From the NCBI GenBank assembly GCA_040757455.1, contig JBFLXE010000058.1:1-15585 (forward strand): a stretch of 15,585 bases of DNA, given 5' to 3'. Source of the DNA: Kmv42 sp040757455 (GTDB lineage: Bacteria > Nitrospirota > Thermodesulfovibrionia > Thermodesulfovibrionales > SM23-35). The notes under the pieces were generated by a model. It made no database searches. It was not told the origin of the DNA and worked only from the letters and a program-made list of their open reading frames with translations. Within the stretch, counting starts at the first letter, position 1, and each line of letters starts with the position of its first letter. Made by a program: the position numbers and the translations under genes. Shown in pieces: positions 6,940-14,879 of this stretch.

Positions 6940-8316
6940 ATGGAAGAAACAAACCTTCATTTAAACAGACTCCCCCCGCAAAATATCGAAGCCGAACAAT
7001 CTGTCCTGGGTGCTATCCTGATTGACAACGAAGCCCTGCCGAAGGCTCTGGAAATTATTGATGCCGATGATTTTTACAGGTCATCTCACAGAAAAATTTT
7101 CAATGTGATGACAGAGCTTTTCGACAGGAATGAGCCGATCGATTTGATAACCCTCACCGACTGCCTGAAACGGAAGGATGAGCTGGAGTTGGTCGGGGGA
7201 ATATCGTATCTCTCGTCACTGGTGGACATGACGCCTACAGCAGCAAACATAAAGTACCATTCAAAGATAGTAAGAGAAAAGGCTCTATTAAGAGGACTTG
7301 CGAGGGCTGCGAATGAAATAGCCAGGAAAGTGTCAGAGGACAGCCTGGACGCAGAGGAGCTCGTGGATTACGCCGAAAGATCGATATTCACGATATCGGA
7401 CAAGAGAGTTAAAGTTTCCCTTTTCGCTTTAAGGGATGTTATTAAGGACAGTTTTGAAATGATAGAACATCTCTACGACAGAAAGGACACCATAACCGGT
7501 GTGCCGTCTGGGTTCAGGGATCTCGACGATCTTACTACGGGTTTCCAAAAAGGAGACCTTATAGTAGTAGGTGGAAGGCCATCGATGGGAAAGACAGCTT
7601 TTATCCTGAACGTTGCACAATATGTTGGCCTCCAATCGAGAGAGCCTGTTGCTATATTCAGTCTCGAGATGTCTAAAGAGCAGCTTGCATTGAGGATGCT
7701 ATGTGCGGAGGCGATGGTAAACTCGAGTAATATCAGGAAGGGTTACATTAAAAAAGAGGACTGGCACAAATTGACGAGCGCAGCAAGCAACCTGACGGGT
7801 GCTCCCATTTTTATAGATGATTCATCAAATATCACAGTTTTGGAACTAAGGGCAAAGAGCCGGCGATTGAAGATGGAGCACGGCCTCAGCCTTGTGATAG
7901 TGGATTATCTCCAGTTGATGAGGGGCAGGGGCAGTTTCGAGAGGCGGGAACAGGAGATCTCGGATATATCCCGGTCGCTCAAAGCCCTGGCAAAAGAGCT
8001 GCATATCCCGGTTATTGCTGTAAGCCAGCTCAACAGGAGTGTAGAGCAACGAAGACCACCCAAGCCAATGTTAGCTGACCTTAGGGAATCGGGAGCCATA
8101 GAACAGGACGCAGACGTTATTCTCTTCCTTTACAGAGACGAAATTTACAACAAAGAAAATCCGGCCAATAAGGGAAGAGCCGAGATTGATATAGCCAAGC
8201 AGAGAAACGGTCCCGCTGGCGTCACGGTTAACCTTACATATATATCCAACTGCACAAGATTCGTGAATACGACAGACAGAGAATTCGGAGGCTTTGAAGG
8301 GGGGGAAGAGTTTTGA
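6940..8316 (+). CDS. dnaB: Replicative DNA helicase DnaB
   Basis: This is the 458-residue hexameric 5'-3' helicase of the replication fork, close to the usual length. The N-terminal domain starts with PPQNIEAEQSVLGAIL at 12-27, and the linker helix lies near 150-180. The RecA-like motor follows: Walker A GGRPSMGKTA at 211-220, Walker B LVIVDYLQL at 318-326, QLNRSVEQR at 363-371 and AKQRNGPAG at 419-427 (arginine finger region). There is no intein. The ATG has no Shine-Dalgarno sequence. A short inverted repeat (GACCG 6911-6915, CGGTC 6928-6932) fills the rplI-dnaB gap, so expression may depend on coupling to rplI. The TGA stop overlaps the TTG start of the next gene. Confidence 0.97.
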   Translation: MEETNLHLNRLPPQNIEAEQSVLGAILIDNEALPKALEIIDADDFYRSSHRKIFNVMTELFDRNEPIDLITLTDCLKRKDELELVGGISYLSSLVDMTPTAANIKYHSKIVREKALLRGLARAANEIARKVSEDSLDAEELVDYAERSIFTISDKRVKVSLFALRDVIKDSFEMIEHLYDRKDTITGVPSGFRDLDDLTTGFQKGDLIVVGGRPSMGKTAFILNVAQYVGLQSREPVAIFSLEMSKEQLALRMLCAEAMVNSSNIRKGYIKKEDWHKLTSAASNLTGAPIFIDDSSNITVLELRAKSRRLKMEHGLSLVIVDYLQLMRGRGSFERREQEISDISRSLKALAKELHIPVIAVSQLNRSVEQRRPPKPMLADLRESGAIEQDADVILFLYRDEIYNKENPANKGRAEIDIAKQRNGPAGVTVNLTYISNCTRFVNTTDREFGGFEGGEEF

Positions 8317-9116
8317 GGAGAACCCCGGCCGTGGCAGGACAATTCTATTACGCAAGCGCGTCAAAACTGACGCATCAGGTCGAGCAGTATATCGACAGAA
8401 ATGCAAGGAAGGAGAAGGCAACAGGTATTGTATCCCCCCATGCGGGTCTTATCTATTCAGGCTCTGTCGCTGGTTCTGTTTACTCATCGGTATTTTTTCC
8501 GGAAACCTTTATCCTGTTAGGGCCAAATCACACCGGTCTGGGAGCTGGAATATCTCTGATGGGGTATGGTGAATGGGAGATACCAACCGGTGTCTTCGGC
8601 ATTGACGATAAGCTCTCCTATAAGATTGCAAGATATGTCCCCATCATATCAAAAGACTCCCATGCTCACATGTTTGAACATTCACTTGAGGTGCAGCTTC
8701 CCTTTATTGCTTATTTCTCAAATAAGATAAAGATCGTTCCGATAGCGATACTCACTGCTTCCCTGAAAGAATGTCAGTTGCTCGGAGAGGGCATAGCGAA
8801 AGCAGCGCAGGATGCGGGCTATGATGTCATCATCGTCGCAAGTTCCGACATGAGTCACTACGTTCCCGATGACGTGGCGAGAAATCAGGACCGGAAGGCG
8901 ATTGAGAGAATACTTGCCCTCGACCCTGAAGGATTGTATGAAACGGTTCAGCGTGAAAGGATTTCCATGTGCGGCTATTTGCCGGTTACCACGATGATTT
9001 TTGCCGCCAGGTCTCTTGGCGCGAAATCGGCCAGACTTATAAAATATTCGACCTCGGCGGAGGTGAGCGGCGATTATGACCACGTTGTCGGTTACGCCGG
9101 TATCGTTCTTCGATAG
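8313..9116 (+). CDS. amrB: AmmeMemoRadiSam system protein B (MEMO family)
   Basis: This 267-residue MEMO1-family protein has a fold related to extradiol dioxygenases; its bacterial role is not settled. Family motifs run through it: RxPAVAGQFY at 3-12, SPHAG with H43, GPNHTG with H73, EHSLEVQLPF at 122-131, SSDMSHY at 177-183, MCGYLPV with C220, and DYDHVVGYA near the C-terminus. H43, H73 and C220 correspond by eye to the metal site of human MEMO1, so the site looks intact. The start is TTG at 8313, overlapping the dnaB stop (TTGA), with a G-rich ribosome site at about 8299-8307. The usual partners, an AMMECR1-like protein A and a radical SAM protein, are not in the window. Confidence 0.92.
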   Translation: MRRTPAVAGQFYYASASKLTHQVEQYIDRNARKEKATGIVSPHAGLIYSGSVAGSVYSSVFFPETFILLGPNHTGLGAGISLMGYGEWEIPTGVFGIDDKLSYKIARYVPIISKDSHAHMFEHSLEVQLPFIAYFSNKIKIVPIAILTASLKECQLLGEGIAKAAQDAGYDVIIVASSDMSHYVPDDVARNQDRKAIERILALDPEGLYETVQRERISMCGYLPVTTMIFAARSLGAKSARLIKYSTSAEVSGDYDHVVGYAGIVLR

Positions 9117-9133
9117 ATCTTCAGTTTTTTTGC

Positions 9134-9811
9134 ATGAATATCGTGAATAGAGAAAAAAGAAGGCACAGAAGATATGCTGTTGAGGGAATCTGCGGCAATG
9201 TGCTTTATACATCAGATATTGAAGTCCTGAATGTCAGCATTGAGGGGATTGCACTGGAAACGCAAAGGCGACTGGAATTGAACAGGGAATATAGCTTTAA
9301 GATTAGACATAAAGATGCTGTTTTAAGCCTGAAGGGCCGTGTTGTCTGGTCTACTCTTATTTCGAAGGAAAAGAAAGGCATGAGGGCACCGATCCCTGTT
9401 TACCGAGCTGGCGTCAGATTTCCAGGGAGTCTGAGTGAGAAGGCGACAGACCTCATCAAGTTCATCGAGCAGAACAAATTAGAATCTTTTGACAACAGGG
9501 TGGGTGTACGTTTCAAGCTTGACTCGGCCAAAAATATAAAGATTGCTATTCCTCAGACTTATAAAATTAAAAAAATCGGTTTATCGGGTATGCTTGCAGA
9601 GACCGAATACCCATTAGATCTCGATTCGGTCTACGATATTGAAATCATCGCCGATGAAAGCCTGATAAATATAATGGGGAAGGTGACGAGGTGCGAGAAA
9701 ATTCTCTCAAACAATTCTGTAAAATACGGTATTGGCTTTGAATTTGTCCGGATGTCAGAGGAAAACTATATGCTTCTGAAAGATTTTCTCGAAGCTCTAA
9801 AAGATGCCTGA
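9134..9811 (+). CDS. Tandem PilZ-domain protein, candidate c-di-GMP receptor
   Basis: This 225-residue soluble protein contains two PilZ-like beta-barrels. The first (about 8-112) has both c-di-GMP signature elements: RRHRR at 9-13 (RxxxR) and NVSIEG at 33-38 ([D/N]xSxxG). The second (about 120-222) has RVGVR at 122-126, but KIGLSG at 147-152 in place of [D/N]xSxxG, so it is probably degenerate or structural. There is no signal peptide or membrane segment. The start is ATG at 9134 without a clear ribosome site; GTG at 9143 is an alternative. It lies 17 bp after the MEMO gene and probably ends that transcription unit, since a promoter for rplU follows. An effector or adaptor role in motility or surface behaviour is inferred from the family. 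Confidence 0.85.
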   Translation: MNIVNREKRRHRRYAVEGICGNVLYTSDIEVLNVSIEGIALETQRRLELNREYSFKIRHKDAVLSLKGRVVWSTLISKEKKGMRAPIPVYRAGVRFPGSLSEKATDLIKFIEQNKLESFDNRVGVRFKLDSAKNIKIAIPQTYKIKKIGLSGMLAETEYPLDLDSVYDIEIIADESLINIMGKVTRCEKILSNNSVKYGIGFEFVRMSEENYMLLKDFLEALKDA

Positions 9812-9831
9812 TTGTTCGTTCGTCGCAGTGG

Positions 9832-9860
9832 TTGACGGTAGATCAGATTTGTTTTAAAAT
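9832..9860 (+). promoter_or_regulatory. Sigma70-type promoter for rplU-rpmA
   Basis: TTGACG at 9832-9837 and TAAAAT at 9855-9860 are separated by exactly 17 bases, and each matches five of six consensus bases. Transcription would start near 9867, giving a leader of about 29 bases that ends with the GGAGG ribosome site at 9885-9889. This is the best promoter match I found in the window, and it sits where a ribosomal-protein operon should start. Confidence 0.7.
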
Positions 9861-9895
9861 TAAAAGTCTTATAGAATTATAAATGGAGGTTCGTA

Positions 9896-10213
9896 GTGTA
9901 CGCAATAATCGAAAATGGTGGTAAACAATATAAGGCTGTAATCGGCGGGATTGTCAGGACACAGAAGATGCCGCTGACGAAGGGTCAGGATGTCATTCTT
10001 GACAAAGTGCTTATGATTAATGAAGAAGGAAAGAGCACATTTGGTTCACCTTATGTGGAGGGAGCGAAGGTTACCGCGTTAGTCGAGGATGTGGGTAAGT
10101 CGACAAAAGTGATGGTCTTTAAGCAAAAGCCCCGGAAAGGTTATCGTAAATTGAGGGGGCACAGACAGCCTTATACGACCTTAAGAATCAAAGAAATAGT
10201 TCGTGGAGGATAG
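9896..10213 (+). CDS. rplU: Large-subunit ribosomal protein bL21
   Basis: This 105-residue bL21 is of normal length. It starts MYAIIENGGKQYKAV and contains the family's C-terminal RNA-binding segment, FKQKPRKGYRKLRGHRQPYT (residues 75-94). The start is GTG at 9896, with TGGAGGT at 9884-9890 just upstream; no ATG alternative preserves the conserved N-terminus. It is first in the rplU-rpmA pair, and its last codons contain the ribosome site for rpmA. Confidence 0.97.
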   Translation: MYAIIENGGKQYKAVIGGIVRTQKMPLTKGQDVILDKVLMINEEGKSTFGSPYVEGAKVTALVEDVGKSTKVMVFKQKPRKGYRKLRGHRQPYTTLRIKEIVRGG

Positions 10214-10215
10214 AA

Positions 10216-10476
10216 ATGGCACATAAGAAAGGCGTAGGAAGCTCAAGAAACGGGCGCGACAGCGAATCTAAAAGATTAGGCGTCAAAAGGTTTGGAGGCC
10301 AATTTGTCCGTGCGGGAAATATTCTGGTCAGGCAAAGAGGTACAAAATTTCACCCGGGACTGAATGTGGGCAAAGGTTCGGACGATACCCTTTTTGCCAG
10401 GATAGACGGCATTGTCACCTTTGAACGTAAAGACAGGACACGTCTTCAGATCAGCATTCTTCCGGTTTCGTTATAA
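10216..10476 (+). CDS. rpmA: Large-subunit ribosomal protein bL27
   Basis: This 86-residue bL27 starts directly with MAHKKGVGSSRNGRDS, without the cleaved N-terminal extension found in many Firmicutes, which agrees with a Gram-negative host. The core RFGGQFVRAGNILVRQRGTK (25-44) and HPGLNVGKGSDDTLFA (46-61) are intact. GGAGG at 10205-10209 overlaps the end of rplU, giving tight coupling. A terminator follows 26 bp after the stop codon. Confidence 0.97.
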   Translation: MAHKKGVGSSRNGRDSESKRLGVKRFGGQFVRAGNILVRQRGTKFHPGLNVGKGSDDTLFARIDGIVTFERKDRTRLQISILPVSL

Positions 10477-10502
10477 TCCGGGGAATTAAGTCACGTTCGA
10501 GA

Positions 10503-10526
10503 GGCGGGCTTTGGCCCGCCTTTTTT
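10503..10526 (+). terminator. Intrinsic terminator between rpmA and obg
   Basis: GGCGGGC (10503-10509) and GCCCGCC (10514-10520) form a perfect seven-base GC stem around TTTG, followed at once by six T residues (10521-10526). This is a textbook Rho-independent terminator. Its T-tract ends three bases before the obg ATG at 10530, so obg has no room for a normal leader and its expression must involve read-through, attenuation or unusual initiation. Confidence 0.88.
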
Positions 10527-10529
10527 ATT

Positions 10530-11564
10530 ATGCAGTTTGTTGACTACGTAAAGATACATGTCAGGGCAGGAGACGGTGGAAGAGGCTGTATAAGCTTCAG
10601 AAGGGGAAAATATGTGCCCAGAGGCGGTCCCGATGGTGGCGACGGAGGCAGGGGTGGAAAAATAATTTTTAAGGCAACAAAGAGGATGAATACTCTTCTT
10701 GACCTGAAATATAAGCGGACATATAAGGCAGAGAGGGGCGAGCATGGCAAGGTAAAAAACATGCACGGGCGTAGCGGGAGTGATCTCGTTATACCGGTCC
10801 CTGTCGGGACGGTCATTAAGGAAGCTGAGACGGGCAGAACCATCGCGGATCTTGATAGAGATGAAATGGAAGTTGTAGCCGCAAAGGGTGGAAAAGGAGG
10901 ACTCGGAAACGCCCGCTTCGCGACTTCGGTCAGACAGGCTCCCAGATATGCACAACCCGGCGAAAAAGGGGAAGAGAAGTGGCTGGTCGTAGAACTCAAG
11001 CTTCTTGCAGATGTTGGCCTTATCGGACTGCCCAACGCCGGAAAATCCACTCTTCTCTCGGTGATATCGTCTGCAAGGCCGAAAATCGCTGATTATCCAT
11101 TCACTACACTCACGCCTGTCCTGGGGGTGGTAAAATTTGCAGATTACCGAAGTTTTGTTGTCGCAGATATCCCGGGGCTAATCGAAGGTGCTCATAAAGG
11201 AGTTGGTCTTGGATTCCACTTTTTGAGGCATGTAGAAAGAACTTCGATGCTTCTCCACCTTGTCGACATATCGGACGCCGGTACCGGAGACCCTACCGAT
11301 AACGTGGAAAAGATTAACAGAGAACTCAAATTATACGATCCGCACCTTGTAGAAAAGTCACAAATGATCGTAGGAACAAAACTTGATATCGCTATCAGGA
11401 AAGAGAAAGTTTTACATCTTGAGCAGTACTGCAAACTAAAGGGTTTGGATTTTATTGCTGTTTCTGCGGTGACGATGTATGGAATCAAGGAATTATTATC
11501 TCGCGTTTCCGTGAAACTGGAGGAAATAAGAGGTACAAAACACGATGTTGAAGAGTGGAGTTAG
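10530..11564 (+). CDS. obg: Obg family GTPase (ObgE/CgtA)
   Basis: This is a 344-residue ribosome-associated GTPase involved in 50S assembly and stress control. The glycine-rich Obg fold spans about 1-158 (starting FVDYVKI, with RRGKYVPRGGPDGGDGG at 24-40). The G domain follows: G1 GLPNAGKST at 166-174, G2 PFTTLTP at 190-196, G3 DIPGLIEGA at 213-221, G4 TKLD at 283-286 and G5 SA at 312-313. G4 has threonine where NKxD is usual. There is no C-terminal OCT domain, which is common outside Firmicutes. The ATG is fixed by the conserved N-terminus but lacks a Shine-Dalgarno sequence, because a terminator T-tract occupies that space. The order rplU-rpmA-obg is widely conserved. Confidence 0.96.
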   Translation: MQFVDYVKIHVRAGDGGRGCISFRRGKYVPRGGPDGGDGGRGGKIIFKATKRMNTLLDLKYKRTYKAERGEHGKVKNMHGRSGSDLVIPVPVGTVIKEAETGRTIADLDRDEMEVVAAKGGKGGLGNARFATSVRQAPRYAQPGEKGEEKWLVVELKLLADVGLIGLPNAGKSTLLSVISSARPKIADYPFTTLTPVLGVVKFADYRSFVVADIPGLIEGAHKGVGLGFHFLRHVERTSMLLHLVDISDAGTGDPTDNVEKINRELKLYDPHLVEKSQMIVGTKLDIAIRKEKVLHLEQYCKLKGLDFIAVSAVTMYGIKELLSRVSVKLEEIRGTKHDVEEWS

Positions 11565-11602
11565 GCATTAACTTTTAATGACCTCATGTAGTAACTTATA
11601 GT

Positions 11603-13744
11603 ATGCCGGAGAGCAGCGAAAAGATACCCCTTGATGCCCGGTTGCTGAGTGATGCGATCATTGAATTAAACATCTCACGCCGTAACGTCGCAATATACCC
11701 CAAAGATCACCCCTCTGTTGAAAAATCGTTAGGACGTGCTTTTGAGTTCCTGCAAAAACTCTTTGAACTTAGAGCGGAAATTACACTCGCCGTTGCCAAA
11801 GATACACTCATAATAGATGATTATTACTTAGACCGGAAAAATCCTGTCTACAAGGAATTCGCTCTTCATCTGAGCAAACTGAATATTGCCTACGTAACAT
11901 TCATATGCGGTTTGACGAAAGATGAGCTCTATGAGTTTCATAAATTAATATCCGAAAAAGCTACAGAATCACCTCAAGCCTTTCAGGAGAAGTTTGAAAA
12001 GCGGAACATGATTCACATCAGGGCCGGATTTATCGATTATGGAGCCTTCCATTTTGAGGAAGGAAAGAAAGAGGGGGAAGTTCCTGCCGCCTCACTTTGG
12101 GAGCGCTATGTATATGGTCTTCTTGAAGGCACGCTTCAGAGTGATGAGGTATCCGATGAGATAAGGATGATCCCGCCGGAAGTACTTGCAAAGTTTTTGA
12201 ACAAGACTTCTGCGGACAGCCTGAAGGAGGAGTCCTACGACAAGGTTATAACCACTTACATAAGGAGGTCATCAGAGACAACTTTTTCGGGTCCGGACCT
12301 TAAAAGGCTTATGGAGTTCATAAATGGCCTCCGTCCGGAATTGAAAAAACAGTTTCTTTCTTCGGCTGTCAAAACAATATCCACAGATTTGGATCAGGCA
12401 TTCAAGGTTTTGAAAGAGATTTCGGTTGATGACGTTATCGACCTGCTGAGCACCATCAACGAACAGAAGCTTGTTATACCAGAAGCCCTGAAGAATCTCC
12501 TGGATAAGCTGTCAAAATTGCCCCAGAGAGATTCTGAGACTCTCATTTATGGTAGCAGTCTTGTTGTTGATGACATATTTCTTTCACCCGACATTGTGAG
12601 TCTTTTTAACGCGGCTAATTTTAAATCTTTTATAACCGATGAGTATCAGAAAGAGATTCAGAAGATACTCAGTTTCGATCCTTCAAAAATCGTCAGGTCA
12701 AAGTCTGATGAGATCGTTAAAGAATACGATGATGTGTATATTGATAAGAATTTCAATCAGATAATTCTGGAAGTGCTCTCGTCAGCGATCGTTTCTGACG
12801 AAGAATATAGCCTTTTTATCAACATGTCAAAAGAACAGGCAGAACAGTTTGTCTGGACGGGACAGTTTGGACAGGTGTATCAATTATTACAAGTGTTAAT
12901 TAATAATCTTGCTGGAAATATATTTGCACCCCTGACCTCGGAAGCGCTCGATTATTATCACTCAAGTGAATTTCTGAAAAGACTTGTGGATGCCTTTAGA
13001 ATAGTCGGCAGAGCAAAGAGGGAGGAGGCATGGATTCTTTGTAATTACTACGGGGAAAGGATAATACCTTTTTTGATGGATGCGTTGAGTGTAGAAGATT
13101 CACAGACTGTCAGAAAATTTCTTCTGGGGCTGTTAAGACAAATGGGAGACCGCGTTATTCCAGAGGCGATAAGGCGCCTCGGTGACAGCAGATGGTTTAT
13201 TAAGAGAAATATGATATACATTCTGAGCGGCTGTAGCAGAGAAGTGGTTCTTCCACACATTAGACCCTATTGCCGTCATGAAAATCGGAAGGTGAGTTTT
13301 GAGGCTATCAAGTGTCTTCTGAACGCCGGAGATGTGTATGGTATTGAAGCTCTTAAGGAATATCTGCGGTCGAATTCAAGGGAGGAAGTGGAAATGGCCA
13401 TATCCCTTGCAGGATCTTTCAGAATAAGGGACTCAGTGGCTGATTTGGTCAAAATGCTCGGTAAGAGAGGGATATCAGGAGCAGATCTCTATGACAAGAT
13501 TCCTGTGGTGAAGGCGCTTGGAGAGATTGGAGATACGTGCGCGCTGGAGGCGCTGAAGGAATTGCTTTCAGAGAAAAGTTTTGTGTTCAAAGGTGCAGCG
13601 GATAGGCTGAAAGAGGAAGTTTACAGGTCTCTTAAGAACTATCCACCGGATGCAATAAAGGACTTTATAAAGGCAGGTTTGAAGTCCAAAAATGATTTTA
13701 TAAGGGAAGAATCCATGCGGCTGGATAAAAAGGTATCGCAATAA
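11603..13744 (+). CDS. HEAT-repeat protein with an N-terminal domain shared with the adjacent HD-GYP protein
   Basis: This 713-residue protein is predicted soluble and has no catalytic motif I recognise. Residues about 15-150 match by eye the N-terminal region of the next gene: LYP/YS-x-x-H around 32-38, an ITLAVAKDTLIID strand at 60-72, KLNIAYVTFICGL at 92-104 and HIRAGFIDYG at 138-147. A helical middle region (about 165-470) is unassigned. From about 475 to 700 there are helical HEAT/PBS-lyase-type repeats, for example VIPEAIRRLGDSRWFIKRN and VVKALGEIGDTCALEALKEL. Such repeats usually form protein-binding solenoids. The ATG has no ribosome site, but an in-frame stop at 11579-11581 leaves no better start. 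The stop codon directly abuts the HD-GYP start, suggesting coupled translation and a shared pathway or complex. Confidence 0.82.
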   Translation: MPESSEKIPLDARLLSDAIIELNISRRNVAIYPKDHPSVEKSLGRAFEFLQKLFELRAEITLAVAKDTLIIDDYYLDRKNPVYKEFALHLSKLNIAYVTFICGLTKDELYEFHKLISEKATESPQAFQEKFEKRNMIHIRAGFIDYGAFHFEEGKKEGEVPAASLWERYVYGLLEGTLQSDEVSDEIRMIPPEVLAKFLNKTSADSLKEESYDKVITTYIRRSSETTFSGPDLKRLMEFINGLRPELKKQFLSSAVKTISTDLDQAFKVLKEISVDDVIDLLSTINEQKLVIPEALKNLLDKLSKLPQRDSETLIYGSSLVVDDIFLSPDIVSLFNAANFKSFITDEYQKEIQKILSFDPSKIVRSKSDEIVKEYDDVYIDKNFNQIILEVLSSAIVSDEEYSLFINMSKEQAEQFVWTGQFGQVYQLLQVLINNLAGNIFAPLTSEALDYYHSSEFLKRLVDAFRIVGRAKREEAWILCNYYGERIIPFLMDALSVEDSQTVRKFLLGLLRQMGDRVIPEAIRRLGDSRWFIKRNMIYILSGCSREVVLPHIRPYCRHENRKVSFEAIKCLLNAGDVYGIEALKEYLRSNSREEVEMAISLAGSFRIRDSVADLVKMLGKRGISGADLYDKIPVVKALGEIGDTCALEALKELLSEKSFVFKGAADRLKEEVYRSLKNYPPDAIKDFIKAGLKSKNDFIREESMRLDKKVSQ

Positions 13745-14857
13745 ATGGATGCTGTAAGAGGATTCATCTCTGCATTAATGTCAGCGGTCTCAAACTGTTC
13801 TCTTTATTCAAGGGAACATACGGCTGTCACGGAACTCGCCGGTAAATCTCTTTCCATACTTGAAGAACTACTGGAGGAGAAAGGTACTGTCGAGATGATG
13901 ATCGTGGAAAATGACCTTATAGTGAACAGGTCCCCCCTGGCGGAAATCGGTCTTCAGGAGTGGAATTTAGTCAAAAGACTCAAGAGGAAAGGCATATCCC
14001 GCATCGACTTTTTGAAAGGCATTACGTTGCGGGACCTGATGCAATTTATTTCGGATATCGCATCCCCCGACGAAAAAATGGCAGTGGTACCCAATATCAG
14101 GACAGGTATCATTGATGTAAAAATCGGAGGGCTCAAGTTTGACGGCTACTTCGATACGGAGAGCATGTCTAATTTCACGCTGGAGCAAATTGAACGGATT
14201 AAAGAAATATATCACGGCATCTCTCCATTCAAGCGGCTCAACGTTGCGGGGCTTGAGGAGATTGTGGTCAATTTCATCATCACTTTCCGAAAGGAAGTGA
14301 ATATTCTGAAATTAATAAGCCCGGTTCAATCCTATAGTGAATATACTTATACTCATGCAACAAATGTTGCCGTGCTTTCCATGTTCCAGGCCGAAACCCT
14401 TGGCATGAGGGATGATCTTCTGCGCGATATAGGCATGGCTGCGCTCCTCCACGATGTGGGCAAGCTATTTATTTCCAAGGAGATACTCGATAAGAAAGGA
14501 TCTCTTGATGAGGGGGAGTGGGAGGAGATTAAACTACATCCCTTATATGGAGCCAGATATCTTGCAAAATTGGAAAATATTCCCCGCCTTGCGACAATAG
14601 TAGCCTTTGAACATCACCTCAGGTATGATGGAAGGGGATATCCACGACAGCACGTGGCTGGTAAAATACAACATATCTGCAGTCAGACCGTTGCAATTTC
14701 TGACTTTTTCGATGCCTTGAGGAGTAAAAGACCTTACAGAAGAGAACTGGAGATAAAGGAAGTCCTTTCCATAATGAAAAAAGAGACAAAGGGCACTTTT
14801 AATCCTCTTCTGCTGGATAATTTCATTAAATCAATACAGATGGCTATGTCTGAATAA
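13745..14857 (+). CDS. HD-GYP domain protein, probable c-di-GMP phosphodiesterase
   Basis: This 370-residue protein has an N-terminal domain (about 5-130) shared with the HEAT-repeat protein just upstream, then an HD-GYP domain (about 165-365). Visible catalytic elements are H204 (THATNVAVLS), H236-D237 with K240 (HDVGK), H265 (LHPLYGARYL), H290-H291, DGRGYP at 295-300 and D320 (SDFFDAL), followed by RPYR. This is a complete HD-GYP set, so c-di-GMP hydrolysis to pGpG/GMP is expected. One deviation is HHL where HHE is common. There is no receiver domain, membrane helix or signal peptide, so input probably comes through the N-terminal domain or the HEAT partner. The ATG follows the upstream TAA with no gap. 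The gene converges on the MoaE-like gene. Confidence 0.93.
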   Translation: MDAVRGFISALMSAVSNCSLYSREHTAVTELAGKSLSILEELLEEKGTVEMMIVENDLIVNRSPLAEIGLQEWNLVKRLKRKGISRIDFLKGITLRDLMQFISDIASPDEKMAVVPNIRTGIIDVKIGGLKFDGYFDTESMSNFTLEQIERIKEIYHGISPFKRLNVAGLEEIVVNFIITFRKEVNILKLISPVQSYSEYTYTHATNVAVLSMFQAETLGMRDDLLRDIGMAALLHDVGKLFISKEILDKKGSLDEGEWEEIKLHPLYGARYLAKLENIPRLATIVAFEHHLRYDGRGYPRQHVAGKIQHICSQTVAISDFFDALRSKRPYRRELEIKEVLSIMKKETKGTFNPLLLDNFIKSIQMAMSE

Positions 14858-14879
14858 AAAGACGATCGTCACAAATCCG

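Noticed and set aside
10472..10477. Perfect TATAAT at the end of rpmA as an obg promoter
   Set aside because: No -35 hexamer lies at suitable spacing, and a transcript starting there would run straight into the terminator at 10503-10526.
10491..11050. Minus-strand open frames of 154 and 168 codons opposite obg
   Set aside because: They are the antisense of the glycine-rich Obg domain, giving proline- and serine-rich translations without motifs.
11566..11580. CATTAA-ctt-TTAATG palindrome after obg as a terminator or operator
   Set aside because: It is six AT-rich base pairs with a three-base loop and no T-tract; it is easily a chance match in an AT-rich gap.
14861..14870. GACGATCGTC palindrome between the convergent HD-GYP and MoaE-like genes
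   Set aside because: Ten bases with no loop cannot form a terminator hairpin, and no T-tract is present on either strand.
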